A stretch of 64,000 nucleotides of DNA from Roseateles noduli (GCA_002205125.1 NIOE01000007.1:248001-312000), one strand, 5' to 3'. Shown: positions 19,765 through 28,673, counted from the first letter of the stretch. A program made the numbers and translations. The notes: generated by a model from the letters alone, not told the origin.

Positions 19765-20144
19765 TATTCAAGCGCAACGGTAGCTGAGGGCAGTTGGCAC
19801 CGAGCGGCGCTTTCAACACCTGCGGTTGATTCGTCGGTGCGCCACCTCGCGGCACTTGTCCGTCGGTTGCCGCGACGCGAGCGCGTGAGATCGGTAGAGC
19901 GCATTTCATACCGCTCACCGCACTGCAATCGGATTCAGAGACCGGCGTCACACCGTCTCCCCGCTGGACCAGCCCGGCTCGCGACTAACCAACTCGCTCC
20001 GTCTTGGGGGGCACACGCTCCTGTAACTTCCGCGTCCCACGGCTAGACGGGATACCGATCTCTTTCGGGCCTGACGATACTTTCACCATCCGCGTCTCAA
20101 GGAAGCTGCCGCATGGTGCGACAGCGGGATGCGCCACCGCCGTC
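19765..20144. other. gene-free stretch before the lipoprotein gene
   Basis: About 380 bases. Frames are open on both strands but no start or composition convinces me. It probably holds the promoter of the lipoprotein gene. Confidence 0.45.
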
Positions 20145-22055
20145 ATGCTTCATGTCATCACCGATAGTCGCTTTCTCGATACTGCGTCTATTCGCTCCTC
20201 CTGGTCTCTTCGCATCTTGGCGTTCGCCGTCGCCACCGCTACGCTGACGGCGTGCGGCGGCGGGTCATCGGATGACGATGCCACGCCCGAAGCCAATCCC
20301 GCAACGATGGCCGCGACGCTGGTCCGCGTCGCCCCGGAGGCTGCAGGCACTCATTGCGCCGCGGGCGGCACGCGCGTCCAATCCGGTTCGGACGCCGATC
20401 ACAACGGCCAGCTCGCCAACGCAGAGGTGTCCAACACCCAGTACGTCTGCAACGGTGTGAACGGAAGCACCGGCGTCCAAGGTCAGTCCATGCTGGTACG
20501 AGTCCGCGCTGAGGCGGCTGGCGCGAATTGTGCGCAGGGTGGTTCGGCAGTGCTTGCCGGGCTGGATGGCGACGGCAATGGTGCGCTGGACTCCGGCGAG
20601 ATCAGCAGCGTTGCCTACGTGTGCAATGGCCCGAACGGCTCGAACGGTTCAACGGGCCGTACGGGTCCCAGCGGTCCCAGTGGCCCGAGTGGCCCGAGTG
20701 GCGCCCCCGGCCTCGACGCCTTGGTCGCAGTGGCTGCGGAATTGCCTGGCGCGAACTGCACCTACGGGGGGCAACGCGTGCAGTCGGGCCAAGACGGGAA
20801 CCGCAACGGCGTGTTGGACGTCGGAGAAGTGTCGTCCACCGCTTACGCCTGCAGCGCCGCGCCGGCGGACACGCGCTGGGTGACTGTGACGGGAGCGACC
20901 GCGCAGGCCGAATCGAACACCGGCTATCTGGCCGCTTCGAATAGCGCGGTCGTCATCACTCTACCGGCGTCGCCCACGATCGGGGACTGGATCAAAATCA
21001 CCGGCGTCGGCACCGGCGGCTGGACGATCGCGCAGAATGCGGGCCAGCGCATCACTACGATCGGACTGCCCGGCGGAAACGCAGTGAGCTGGGCGGCGCT
21101 GACGCCGATGGGTGCGTGGACCGCCACGGCCATGTCGGCCGACGGTGCACGGCAGGTGGCCACCTCGTCGTCCGGTGAGCTCTACACCTCAGAAAATGCC
21201 GGCGCTAACTGGACGCCTCGACTGACGGGGCAGGCTTGGTCGGGCGTCGCCGTTTCGTCCGACGGACTGAAGCTGCTGGCCTCGACCAACGGGGGAGCTT
21301 TGTACCTGTCAACGGACGGCGGGCTCAATTGGTCCAACGACGGCAGCAGCCGGGCATGGAGCGCCGTCGCCAGTTCGGCGGACGGCACGCATCTCGTGGC
21401 CACGGCCTATCTCGGCCAGATCTGGACCTCCTCTGACAGCGGCAGTAGCTGGACAGCGCGCGACAGTAGCCGTGCCTGGCGGACCGTCAACTCGTCCGCC
21501 GATGGACGCGTGTTGATCGCAGGCACCAACGGAGCGCAGCTGTACGTGTCGACCGACTACGGCGTGACCTGGAATGCGCGCGCGACTGCACAGTTCTGGT
21601 GGGGCTCTGCAGCGTCGGCCGATGGCCGGCGGCTCTACGCGACAGTCGACACCGGCGCGGTCTGGCGGTCCGACGATTTCGGTACCACGTGGGAAGCGGT
21701 GGCGATGAATCGCGATTGGCGCGCCATCGCCACATCGGCGGATGGTCGCTACGTCGTGGCGGCCACGAACGGCGGCACGCTGTACGAATCGCCGGACGGG
21801 GGCCTCACATGGCGTCCCGCCGCGGATCCCGGTGCATGGACTACGGTGGCCAGCAGTGCGAACGGTCTGACCCTGCTGGGCGGCAAGTCCGGTGGCGCGC
21901 TTTACGCAGGCGCGCGGCGGTCTACCACTACCACGGGGGTGACCGGCTCACTATCGGGTGGGCATGGCGATGCGCTGCAGCTCCAATACATCGGCGGCGG
22001 GACGTTCATGCCGATCAGCTACGTCTCGGCGAACATGATCTTCACGCCCCAATAG
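20145..22055 (+). CDS. lipoprotein with calcium-like repeats, collagen-like linker and beta-propeller
   Basis: A 636-residue exported protein from the ATG at 20145. A signal peptide ends in the lipobox LTAC followed by GGGSSDDD, so it is a lipoprotein. Then come three copies of a module of about 65 residues (xNCxxGGxxVxxGxDxDxNGxLDxxEVSxTxYVC; DUF7151-like, with EF-hand-like acid loops). A short collagen-like stretch (GPSGPSGPSG, about 175-190) interrupts the second and third modules. The C-terminal half has seven to eight blades of about 43 residues with SADG, LYxSxDGGxxW and AWSAVASSADG, a sialidase/BNR-like or YCF48-like propeller. It is probably displayed on the cell surface; the ligand is unknown. 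Confidence 0.8.
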   Translation: MLHVITDSRFLDTASIRSSWSLRILAFAVATATLTACGGGSSDDDATPEANPATMAATLVRVAPEAAGTHCAAGGTRVQSGSDADHNGQLANAEVSNTQYVCNGVNGSTGVQGQSMLVRVRAEAAGANCAQGGSAVLAGLDGDGNGALDSGEISSVAYVCNGPNGSNGSTGRTGPSGPSGPSGPSGAPGLDALVAVAAELPGANCTYGGQRVQSGQDGNRNGVLDVGEVSSTAYACSAAPADTRWVTVTGATAQAESNTGYLAASNSAVVITLPASPTIGDWIKITGVGTGGWTIAQNAGQRITTIGLPGGNAVSWAALTPMGAWTATAMSADGARQVATSSSGELYTSENAGANWTPRLTGQAWSGVAVSSDGLKLLASTNGGALYLSTDGGLNWSNDGSSRAWSAVASSADGTHLVATAYLGQIWTSSDSGSSWTARDSSRAWRTVNSSADGRVLIAGTNGAQLYVSTDYGVTWNARATAQFWWGSAASADGRRLYATVDTGAVWRSDDFGTTWEAVAMNRDWRAIATSADGRYVVAATNGGTLYESPDGGLTWRPAADPGAWTTVASSANGLTLLGGKSGGALYAGARRSTTTTGVTGSLSGGHGDALQLQYIGGGTFMPISYVSANMIFTPQ

Positions 22056-22132
22056 GCGTCCCGAATGAAGAAGGAAGTCTAAGGTTTTCCCTGATCTTCA
22101 ACCCCTTGAAGCGGCGCGTCCGAGTTCCTAAA

Positions 22133-22162
22133 TCCGAATCGATTCGCCACAACTCGATTCGG
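22133..22162 (+). repeat. inverted repeat in the leader of a small gene
   Basis: CCGAATCGA (22133-22141) and TCGATTCGG (22154-22162) form a perfect 9-bp stem with a 12-base loop, ending 2 bases before the ribosome site GAGGAA at 22165. It could be an operator or an RNA hairpin affecting translation. Confidence 0.5.
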
Positions 22163-22177
22163 ACGAGGAACTGGATC

Positions 22178-22384
22178 ATGGCCACACCGCAACACGACCT
22201 TGACCACGCTTCAGACGAGCGTTCCCCGCGACGGCCTCGTCTCCCGATGAGCCATTCGCAGCTCCAGGCCTACCTGCTCGCACGCGAGACGCTGCGACGG
22301 CTCAAGGGCGGCCAGCGCCCCTGCTTCGCGCGCGACCCCGCCTCACCACGAGACGACGCGGGGCCGCCACCTCGAGCGCGCTGA
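22178..22384 (+). CDS. small basic protein before the heat-shock genes
   Basis: A 68-residue protein with a clear GAGGAA ribosome site 7 bases before the ATG. It has a polar start (MATPQHDLDHASDERSP), a central helix (LQAYLLARETLRRLKGG) and a Pro/Arg-rich tail. I do not recognise it. The leader hairpin and the position just before two Hsp20 genes suggest shared regulation. Confidence 0.5.
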   Translation: MATPQHDLDHASDERSPRRPRLPMSHSQLQAYLLARETLRRLKGGQRPCFARDPASPRDDAGPPPRAR

Positions 22385-22485
22385 TCGGTCACGCCAAGCC
22401 GAGCGATCACCACCCGCCCTCCGACAAGCCATAGACGGTCGGATGGCGAGCGGGCGGCTGAATCTGCGTCGCACGATTTCAACGA

Positions 22486-22505
22486 TCGACGCGTCCCTGC
22501 GTCGA
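22486..22505 (+). promoter_or_regulatory. hairpin in the leader of the first Hsp20 gene
   Basis: TCGACGC (22486-22492) and GCGTCGA (22499-22505) form a 7-bp stem 17 bases before the strong ribosome site AAAGGAGG. Small heat-shock genes often carry RNA thermometers, but here the site itself is not inside the stem, so a thermometer is only a guess. Confidence 0.35.
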
Positions 22506-22538
22506 CATCTTTCATCGACCACGGAAAGGAGGTCTCTC

Positions 22539-22991
22539 ATGTTCGATTCGGCATCCCCTCGTTCCCACGGCCTACTGGAGCAGCTCGCCCAGTTGCAGCA
22601 GGCGCTCTCCCGCTCGCTGACGTCGGAAGCATTTCCTGACGGCATCCGGGCCGCCGCCGCTGGCAGCTTTCCGCCCATCAATGTCGGGCGGACCGAGCGT
22701 TCCGTCGAGGTCTATGCGTTTGCGCCAGGCCTAGAGGCGCAAACCATCGATGTGACGGTCGAGCGCGGAGTGTTGAGGATATCTGGCGAACGGCGACCGA
22801 CCCAGCGCGGCAGCGCCGAGGCGACGCAGGTTTACGCTGCCGAGCGCTGGTATGGCCGGTTCAGCCGAGCAGTGACCCTCCCGGACGACGCCGACACCGC
22901 CAACGTCGAGGCCAGCTACCGCGACGGCGTGCTGCGCGTGAGCATCGGCCTGCGCGAGGCCGCCCGTCCGCAACGCATCAACGTGCAATGA
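22539..22991 (+). CDS. Hsp20 small heat-shock protein 1
   Basis: A 150-residue alpha-crystallin-type chaperone from the ATG at 22539, which has AAAGGAGGT just upstream. The alpha-crystallin domain (about 50-145) shows VEVYAFAPGLEAQTIDV, GVLRISGERR and the closing YRDGVLRVSIGL. The N-terminal 45 residues form the variable oligomerisation arm. It would hold unfolding proteins in the cytoplasm. It is followed after 27 bases by a second Hsp20 gene, so the two probably form mixed or paired oligomers. Confidence 0.92.
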   Translation: MFDSASPRSHGLLEQLAQLQQALSRSLTSEAFPDGIRAAAAGSFPPINVGRTERSVEVYAFAPGLEAQTIDVTVERGVLRISGERRPTQRGSAEATQVYAAERWYGRFSRAVTLPDDADTANVEASYRDGVLRVSIGLREAARPQRINVQ

Positions 22992-23018
22992 CCCTGTGAA
23001 CACCTGAAAGGAGCTGTC

Positions 23019-23447
23019 ATGTCGCAACAGAACGAATTGACCCGCGCGTCGGGCGCCAAAGATGCAGTCGCAGCGAACGAGAGCGGCGCGCCGCGCCGCC
23101 ACGCCTCGGACGCGCGCACCGTGGCTCAGCCCTCCGTCGAGATCCTCGAGGATGCGGCCGGCATCACGTTACTGGCGGACATGCCTGGCGTTCCGCGCGA
23201 GAAATTGGACGTCCGACTTGACGGAGAAACGCTGGTGATCGAAGGCGAGGTCGCCGTCGAGAGCCCGGACGGCCTGCGCGGACTTTGGGCGGAGGTCAAC
23301 GCGCCACGCTACCGCCGTGCCTTCACACTAGGGCGGGAACTGGATGCCGGGCGGATCGAGGCTGGCATCAAGGATGGCGTGCTGACGCTGAGGATTCCAA
23401 AGCAAGCACATGCGCAGCCGCGACGGATCGCCGTCTCCACCAGCTAA
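23019..23447 (+). CDS. Hsp20 small heat-shock protein 2
   Basis: A 142-residue Hsp20 protein, second gene of the pair; GAAAGGAGC lies 6 bases before the ATG. A disordered basic N-terminus is followed by the alpha-crystallin domain (about 43-140) with VEILEDAAGITLLADMPGV, KLDVRLDGETLVIEGE and IKDGVLTLRIPK. The DMPGV motif places it in the class that differs from gene 1 (which has FAPGL), as in two-member sHSP systems. It is co-transcribed with gene 1. Confidence 0.93.
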   Translation: MSQQNELTRASGAKDAVAANESGAPRRHASDARTVAQPSVEILEDAAGITLLADMPGVPREKLDVRLDGETLVIEGEVAVESPDGLRGLWAEVNAPRYRRAFTLGRELDAGRIEAGIKDGVLTLRIPKQAHAQPRRIAVSTS

Positions 23448-23596
23448 GCGCGCTGCGGTGCGTCGCTCCCATGCAATCGAGGAGGCGCCGCAGCGCGATA
23501 TTTTCCCCGCCGCGAAGCGGTAGGTGTGCAGCCGCAGCAAGTGTCTGGAAAGTGGGCCCGCATCGACGTCATCGGTCGATCGGGCCTTTCGGGCCT

Positions 23597-23782
23597 TCAG
23601 ATGAAACGGGCGCTGTTCGGCTCGATTGTGTCGAGCTTGCTCTCCGCCTTCGGCTGGCTGCTCGCCATCCCCAGACGTTTGCTGCGATCTCGCTGCTCAT
23701 AGGCCTCGCGCCTGAAGTTGTCGGTACGACGCTCCATTGCAGACGCTGGAACGGCAGCCCCCTTCCGCTGATCGGCAGACAT
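23597..23782 (-). CDS. small basic hypothetical protein
   Basis: A 61-residue, charged, Met-initiated frame with many Arg, Lys, Gln and Ser and no hydrophobic segment. A GGAG lies about 8 bases upstream. Overlapping frames on both strands are also open, so it is a tentative call. No family is recognised. Confidence 0.3.
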   Translation of the reverse strand: MSADQRKGAAVPASAMERRTDNFRREAYEQRDRSKRLGMASSQPKAESKLDTIEPNSARFI

Positions 23783-23925
23783 GATGACTCCGGTGATAGA
23801 TGTAAGCAGCTGTTGGCAAACCGGCTGCCTGCGCTCTGCCCCGCGACGCTTACGGGAAATGACCTGACCCCTTCACCAGCCGGCATGCGCTTTGCCAAAG
23901 CGACGAACAACCCACGTCGCCCCAG

Positions 23926-24156
23926 ATGCCTGCGCTGCACTTGAAGTACCTCGGAGGCGTCACGCTCGCGCTCTACGACCGCGTCGTTCTGCTCGACCCA
24001 AAGGCGGACACCAGCAAATGCCTGTTCGAGCGGAAGGATCGATCGGATAGGCCAAGCCTCGTCGTCATCGTTCAGAACGTTGACGACGTCATGCTCGCTG
24101 CCTACGTGAAGCTTGAACTCGACCCTTTGAATGGGGAGCCCGGGTGGAAGATCTGA
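23926..24156 (+). CDS. unrecognised small protein, coupled to next gene
   Basis: A 76-residue frame with a beta-rich composition (LGGVTLALYDRVVLLDP, PSLVVIVQNVDDVMLAAYVKLEL). Its stop overlaps the next start at 24144 by 13 bases, which argues for translation. The upstream ribosome site is poor. The opposite strand is also open (to 24219); I judge the plus strand likelier. Confidence 0.4.
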   Translation: MPALHLKYLGGVTLALYDRVVLLDPKADTSKCLFERKDRSDRPSLVVIVQNVDDVMLAAYVKLELDPLNGEPGWKI

Positions 24157-24395
24157 CGACGACCCCAGTGACCTCGACAGGCGCCCTGACGGAGGAACAG
24201 CTGCAGGTGCTGGGTGCACTGCCGTTTGATCCCAGTCGCGCCAATCCCAAGGCCCTCGCGCTGCTGGCGGAGCTACAAAGACGCGCGCTCGTCGACATCG
24301 ATCGTGAAAGTCAGGCGCTCATTCTGGGTGCCTCTGGTCGGCGCGCGCTCGTCTTGGCCCTTCACGCTCGTCGGACGCTGATATGCAAGATCTGA
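24144..24395 (+). CDS. unrecognised small protein
   Basis: An 83-residue frame starting at GTG, overlapping the gene before. It is helical, with LTEEQLQVLGALPFDPS and LALLAELQRRALVDID, resembling a small winged-helix-like fold, but no family is recognised. It continues a group of three small plus-strand genes. Confidence 0.4.
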   Translation: MEDLTTTPVTSTGALTEEQLQVLGALPFDPSRANPKALALLAELQRRALVDIDRESQALILGASGRRALVLALHARRTLICKI

Positions 24396-24428
24396 TGCAA
24401 ACTTCGCTCCATGCCAAGAGGGAGCGTC

Positions 24429-24683
24429 ATGCCGGTAGAGCGTGTGGTGGGCGAGATGGAGTTGCGCCGTACTGATGTCGAAGGTGTCGGCGAGATCCGA
24501 CTGGCCTCGACGACCTGCCCGGGCGGCAAGCTCATCGCCGACTTGGTTTCCATCAGGACGCCGTCAGGTGGTTTCGCGACCGCGGGGAGCGTCGCGCTGA
24601 TCGTGATGGTTGACGACGTGAACGACAGGTTCACACGCCTTCGCGTGCTGAGGACGTTGGGAATCAATTGCGAGGACGATTGA
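24429..24683 (+). CDS. unrecognised small protein
   Basis: An 84-residue protein from the ATG at 24429 with AGAGGGAG 4-11 bases upstream. It is beta-rich (VVGEMELRRTDVEGVGEIRL, SVALIVMVDDVNDRFTRLRVL). It ends 46 bases before the convergent hybrid kinase. Function unknown. Confidence 0.45.
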   Translation: MPVERVVGEMELRRTDVEGVGEIRLASTTCPGGKLIADLVSIRTPSGGFATAGSVALIVMVDDVNDRFTRLRVLRTLGINCEDD

Positions 24684-24729
24684 AGAAGGGATCGACCGCT
24701 GTAATGGTCGACGAGGAGAACCCGGCCTG

Positions 24730-26313
24730 TTAGGTCGAGTCGGTGCCCGGTAGGGCAGCAGATAGCCATGCCAACAATGCCGGAACCGCGACCGGCTTCG
24801 CGAGATGCCCGTCAAACCCGGCATCGGCCGCCCGCTTGCGATCCTCGGCGGATCCATAGCCAGTCAGTGCCAGCATCAGCGTCGGTCGGTGGGCATCTTG
24901 CGCGGCCCGTGCGACGTCATAGCCGCTGAGTCCTGGAAGCCCGATATCACAAATGAGCACTTGCGGCCGCTTCAATCGCAGCGCCTCCAAGGCAGCCGGC
25001 CCGTTGTGAACGACCGCCACCCGGTGGCCGTGTCCTTCGAGAATCATTCGTAGCGAGTCGGCGGCGTCGACGTTGTCTTCTGCCAATAGCACGTCGCGCG
25101 ATGTCAGTGCGGTCTTCGGCGAGGTGTCGACGTCGATGATTTCTTCGGCCCGGCTCCCGCGCAGGGCGGGCAAGCTTACAGTGAATGTGCTGCCTTGCTC
25201 GGGGCCCGCGGAGTACATCGACACCTCGCCGCCATGGAGAGAGACGAGGCCCTTGACAAGCGCCAGGCCGAGTCCGAGGCCTCCTCGCGAGCGCTCCAGC
25301 GAACGATCTGCCTGCACGAAGGCGTCGAAGAGTTGATCCTGCAGGTGCGGCTCGATCCCATCGCCCTCGTCCTGAACGATCAACTGGACACGATCGCCCT
25401 CCCAACTCAAGCTCACGTTGACCTGATCACCGGGCGACGAGAACTTGATCGCGTTGTCCACCAGGTTGTCTATCACCTGGCGCAACCGCGTGCCATCCCC
25501 TTCTACCCAAGCTTCGCAGTCGCACCGGCAGTCGAGAAGGACGCCGCTGCCCTGCGCGGCGATCGCGTGGGCCGCCAGCGTATCGCGCGCCAGGGCGCAC
25601 AGATTCACAGGCGCGCGCGTGAGCTGGACAAGCCCGCGCGTCAAGCGGGACACGTCGAGCAACTGGTCGATGATCCGACCCATGTGACCAACCTGCCGAT
25701 CGACCAGGCGGGCGAGCGTCGACTGGCGCTCAGGCGGCAGCTCATCCAGCTGCAGCAGATGGGCGGCATAACGGATCGGCGTCAGGGGATTTCGCAGCTC
25801 GTGCGCCAACATGGCCAGGAACTGGTCCTTGCGCTCCGCCTGCTCGCGTTGTTGCCGCAGCAGGTCGCGCACCTGCCACTGCCGCCGTCGTGCGCGCAGC
25901 GCCGCGGACACCGCCGAGCGCAGCGCGTCCGGCGACATCGGCCGATGCAGCATTGCGACATTGCCTAGCTCCGCCACCGCGCTGAGAGGGAGATGCTCAG
26001 CGGATGCGCTGGCCACGATAATGACCGGCAGGTCCGACCACGGCGGCTGGGCCCGGATGCTCGCTGTCAGGTGACGACGGAGTGAAGGGGTCAACATTTC
26101 CTCCGCCACGAGCACCGATCCGGTCTCCAGGGACAGGCACTGCATCAACGAAGCTTCGTTCGCGCAGTATTCGCTGCACACGCCTGCATCGTTCAGAAGC
26201 TTGCGTGTGAGCGAGGCATCGCGAGGCGCCGCAAGGATAAGGACATCCGCACACAGGGCATCCGCCGCGGCGATGGGCGGCAGCGTCTCGGCCAGCATCT
26301 GGACTTCGCTCAT
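24730..26313 (-). CDS. hybrid histidine kinase with two receiver-like domains
   Basis: 527 residues without membrane segments, so cytoplasmic. An N-terminal receiver-like domain (about 20-140) lacks a clear phospho-acceptor (pseudo-receiver). A HisKA domain follows with His171 in LAMLAHELRNPLTPI, then an HATPase domain with DNAIKFSSPG, DEGDGIE and GGLGLGLALV, and a C-terminal receiver (about 405-520) with LLAEDN, CDIGLPGLSG and the conserved Lys in LAKPV. Its start overlaps the kaiC-like stop by 4 bases, so the kinase and the KaiC-like ATPase are made together. That suggests KaiC status is read out by the kinase. Confidence 0.9.
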   Translation of the reverse strand: MSEVQMLAETLPPIAAADALCADVLILAAPRDASLTRKLLNDAGVCSEYCANEASLMQCLSLETGSVLVAEEMLTPSLRRHLTASIRAQPPWSDLPVIIVASASAEHLPLSAVAELGNVAMLHRPMSPDALRSAVSAALRARRRQWQVRDLLRQQREQAERKDQFLAMLAHELRNPLTPIRYAAHLLQLDELPPERQSTLARLVDRQVGHMGRIIDQLLDVSRLTRGLVQLTRAPVNLCALARDTLAAHAIAAQGSGVLLDCRCDCEAWVEGDGTRLRQVIDNLVDNAIKFSSPGDQVNVSLSWEGDRVQLIVQDEGDGIEPHLQDQLFDAFVQADRSLERSRGGLGLGLALVKGLVSLHGGEVSMYSAGPEQGSTFTVSLPALRGSRAEEIIDVDTSPKTALTSRDVLLAEDNVDAADSLRMILEGHGHRVAVVHNGPAALEALRLKRPQVLICDIGLPGLSGYDVARAAQDAHRPTLMLALTGYGSAEDRKRAADAGFDGHLAKPVAVPALLAWLSAALPGTDST

Positions 26314-27827
26314 GTCGCACGCGTCTCGTCGCCCTTGGCCACCGGCATCCCCGACAGCAAGGCGTGATAACCGCGCAGCGGTTCCTGCACGTGGAGCCCC
26401 GGCAGTCCGATACGGAACTCGCGGATCGTCGATTCGTGTCCGCCCACGCGCCGCTTGATCACGGACAAGGCGCGCCGGATCTCGCCGTCGTCCTCGAAGT
26501 AGCGCAGCAGCATTGCGGCATCGGTCAGGTAGGTGACGTCCAGGGGCGACCCGCTGGGCTCGCCCACGAAGCCTTGCTGGTTCAGTGTCAACAGCGTGGC
26601 TACATCCCGGTTGGAGAGATAGGTCAACAGTTCGTGCACGTGCATGGCGAGATGCTTCTCGTCAGGCATCGCGGTCAGGTAGCCGTTCAGCGAGTCGATG
26701 ACGACCATCGTGACGCCGTCCTCCTCCACCGCGCGCCGGATGAGGTGCGCAAATTCACCGGGGGAAAATTCGGCCGGGTCGATCTGACGCAACGTGATGT
26801 TCCCTGAGTCCACGCGAGCCCGGGTACACATTCCCAACGCATCCGCACGCGAGAGAAACACTCGGCGGGTCTCGTCGAACAGGTATACGGCAGCTCGACC
26901 GCCGCGCTCGGCGAGGGCATTCATGAATTGCATGCACAGCGTGCTCTTGCCGATGCCAGACGGTCCAGTGACCAACAGGCTGCTGCCGCGGTCCAGGCCG
27001 CCGAGCAGCATGCCGTCCAGCACCTCACTGCCACTGGTCAGTGTGGTGCCCCGCCCCACGCTCTCCGACTCGGCGTCATGCTCGTTGGCGACCAGCCGCG
27101 GATAGACGACCACTCCCCCCATGTGGATGGCCGTGTCATGGAAGCCCTCCTGCATGGCCACGCCACGCATCTTGTGCACCCGCAGGCGCCGGCGTTGCTT
27201 TCCGTAGTCCGGTGCATGCTGGTACAGGCTGATGATGCCGTGCACGACACCTTCGCCGGCTTCATCGTTGTTGCCATGCAGCCCGGCCTCCTGGATGAGC
27301 AGCACTGTGGCGCCCAGAGCGGAGAAGTGCTCGCGGAGCCGCAGGAGCTGGCGCCTGAACCGGAGCGGATCCCGTGCGAGCAGACGCACGTCGGAGAAGG
27401 GGTCGAACACTACGCGGCTCGGGCGAAGTTCCTCGGTGACCCGGAAGATTCTGGCGACGACGTCGTTCAGTTCCACATCACTGGGCGAGAAGAAGGAGTA
27501 ATCGCCTTCAGCTTCTCCTGTGTCAACTTCTGCCAGATTGACGATATCGACACCGGTCAGGTCCCACCGGTGCGACCGGGCCGTGGCCATCAGTTGGGAT
27601 TCGGTCTCCGCCAGGGTGCACCACAGGACTCGCTCACCAGACCGCACGCCTTCCAGCAAAAACTGAAGCCCCAATGTTGTCTTTCCGGCACCGGCTGGGC
27701 CTTCAAGCAGGTAGATATGGCCGGCCGGCAATCCGCCGCGTAGCACGTCGTCGAGACCAGAGCACCCGGTAGAGATTTTTTCTTCTATCGAGGACGTCGA
27801 GTAAATCGGCTTGACCATAGCTTGCAT
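26310..27827 (-). CDS. kaiC: KaiC-like ATPase
   Basis: 505 residues with two RecA-type domains of the KaiC family. Walker A motifs are GPAGAGKTT at residues 43-51 and GPSGIGKST near 290. The first domain has WCTLAETESQLMATARSH, the second LIRRAVEEDGVTMVVIDSLNGYL. KaiC homologues outside cyanobacteria act in stress and signalling rather than in a clock, and no kaiA or kaiB is seen here. The start is uncertain (ATG at 27827 or 27818, no clear ribosome site). It is the first gene of a two-gene operon with the hybrid kinase. Confidence 0.9.
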   Translation of the reverse strand: MQAMVKPIYSTSSIEEKISTGCSGLDDVLRGGLPAGHIYLLEGPAGAGKTTLGLQFLLEGVRSGERVLWCTLAETESQLMATARSHRWDLTGVDIVNLAEVDTGEAEGDYSFFSPSDVELNDVVARIFRVTEELRPSRVVFDPFSDVRLLARDPLRFRRQLLRLREHFSALGATVLLIQEAGLHGNNDEAGEGVVHGIISLYQHAPDYGKQRRRLRVHKMRGVAMQEGFHDTAIHMGGVVVYPRLVANEHDAESESVGRGTTLTSGSEVLDGMLLGGLDRGSSLLVTGPSGIGKSTLCMQFMNALAERGGRAAVYLFDETRRVFLSRADALGMCTRARVDSGNITLRQIDPAEFSPGEFAHLIRRAVEEDGVTMVVIDSLNGYLTAMPDEKHLAMHVHELLTYLSNRDVATLLTLNQQGFVGEPSGSPLDVTYLTDAAMLLRYFEDDGEIRRALSVIKRRVGGHESTIREFRIGLPGLHVQEPLRGYHALLSGMPVAKGDETRAT

Positions 27828-28122
27828 CTAAGTGATGCGCCACATTGGCAAGAAAAGCACCTGCCGCTGGCGAAAGACGTACCCGCCGACTACGACGCGG
27901 CCTACTCCGACGCAAGCCCGGCTACTCGTCTTACATCATCTAAGAGAGTCCGGCGTGCTCTCCAGCTTTCCGCCGCTCCTGCGCCGCCGCGCTGACCCTA
28001 CAGACTTCCACGAGCCGGAGCGAAGAGATAGAGTTCATCAAGGATGAAGTTGGGACATGCTGGCTTCAGTGCACACTCAGTTCCAGCATCGCCCTAAAGA
28101 AGAAACTTCAACGGGAGTGGCG

Positions 28123-28320
28123 ATGGAAAACACTTGGACCCCAGACTTTGATGCAAAGCCTTTGCCGTCGGGGAAGTTCGCTCCGCTCGTAAGGCTCTCG
28201 CGATCTGCGGGCGACGGCCCGCGAGAATCTAGTCTGACCTACGAAGGCGAATACCTGACGAAAGAGGCCGCCATCAACGCTGCGCGGCAGCACTACGGGG
28301 GACAGCGCCCTGAACGCTGA
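28123..28320 (+). CDS. unrecognised 65-residue protein
   Basis: It starts at the ATG at 28123, with CGGGAGTGG as ribosome site. The compact sequence (FAPLVRLSR, LTYEGEYLTKEAAINAARQHYGG) looks like a small alpha/beta protein of a kind common next to stress genes, but I cannot name the family. It is divergent from kaiC, with about 295 bases between. Confidence 0.55.
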   Translation: MENTWTPDFDAKPLPSGKFAPLVRLSRSAGDGPRESSLTYEGEYLTKEAAINAARQHYGGQRPER

Positions 28321-28350
28321 ACCGGCGCGGTCTACGCCAAGCGCTGCACG

Positions 28351-28575
28351 TCACTTCAATCGTTTGAAGCGCACGCGATCAACGTACGTTTCGCCAGAAG
28401 CAGATTGCGAATGCTGCGATAGCACTTCGACAAGACCCTGTTCGGCAAGCTCATCCAGACGCTCAAGCTCGCGCGAAAACCGCTCCATCGTCTCGATGAC
28501 ATCTCGATGGGCCTCAAACGAAAATTCCTCTTCGACACCTACCTTGGCCATCTTGTAAATGTGATCAATGAGCAT
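28351..28575 (-). CDS. unrecognised 74-residue helical protein
   Basis: From the ATG at 28575 with GGAG 6 bases upstream. It is highly helical and acidic (VGVEEEFSFEAHRDVIETME, ELERLDELAEQGLVEVL). The end of the frame (VDRVRFKRL) resembles the wing of a small winged-helix domain. It is convergent with the 65-residue gene. Confidence 0.5.
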   Translation of the reverse strand: MLIDHIYKMAKVGVEEEFSFEAHRDVIETMERFSRELERLDELAEQGLVEVLSQHSQSASGETYVDRVRFKRLK

Positions 28576-28673
28576 GGCGGCTCCAGGCACTGATTGTGGA
28601 AGACCTCTGGGGCACGTTCGGCAAGCCTCTGAAGAAGCGCGGCGTACCACCTCGGACGAATCTAGACGGCCAG

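Noticed and set aside
20660-20712. CRISPR-like or tandem DNA repeat
   Set aside because: The short repeated units encode the collagen-like Gly-Pro-Ser stretch inside the lipoprotein gene; no spacers.
23569-24219. 216-codon minus-strand frame
   Set aside because: No family and overlaps two coupled plus-strand frames with better start signals; not excluded, but not supported.
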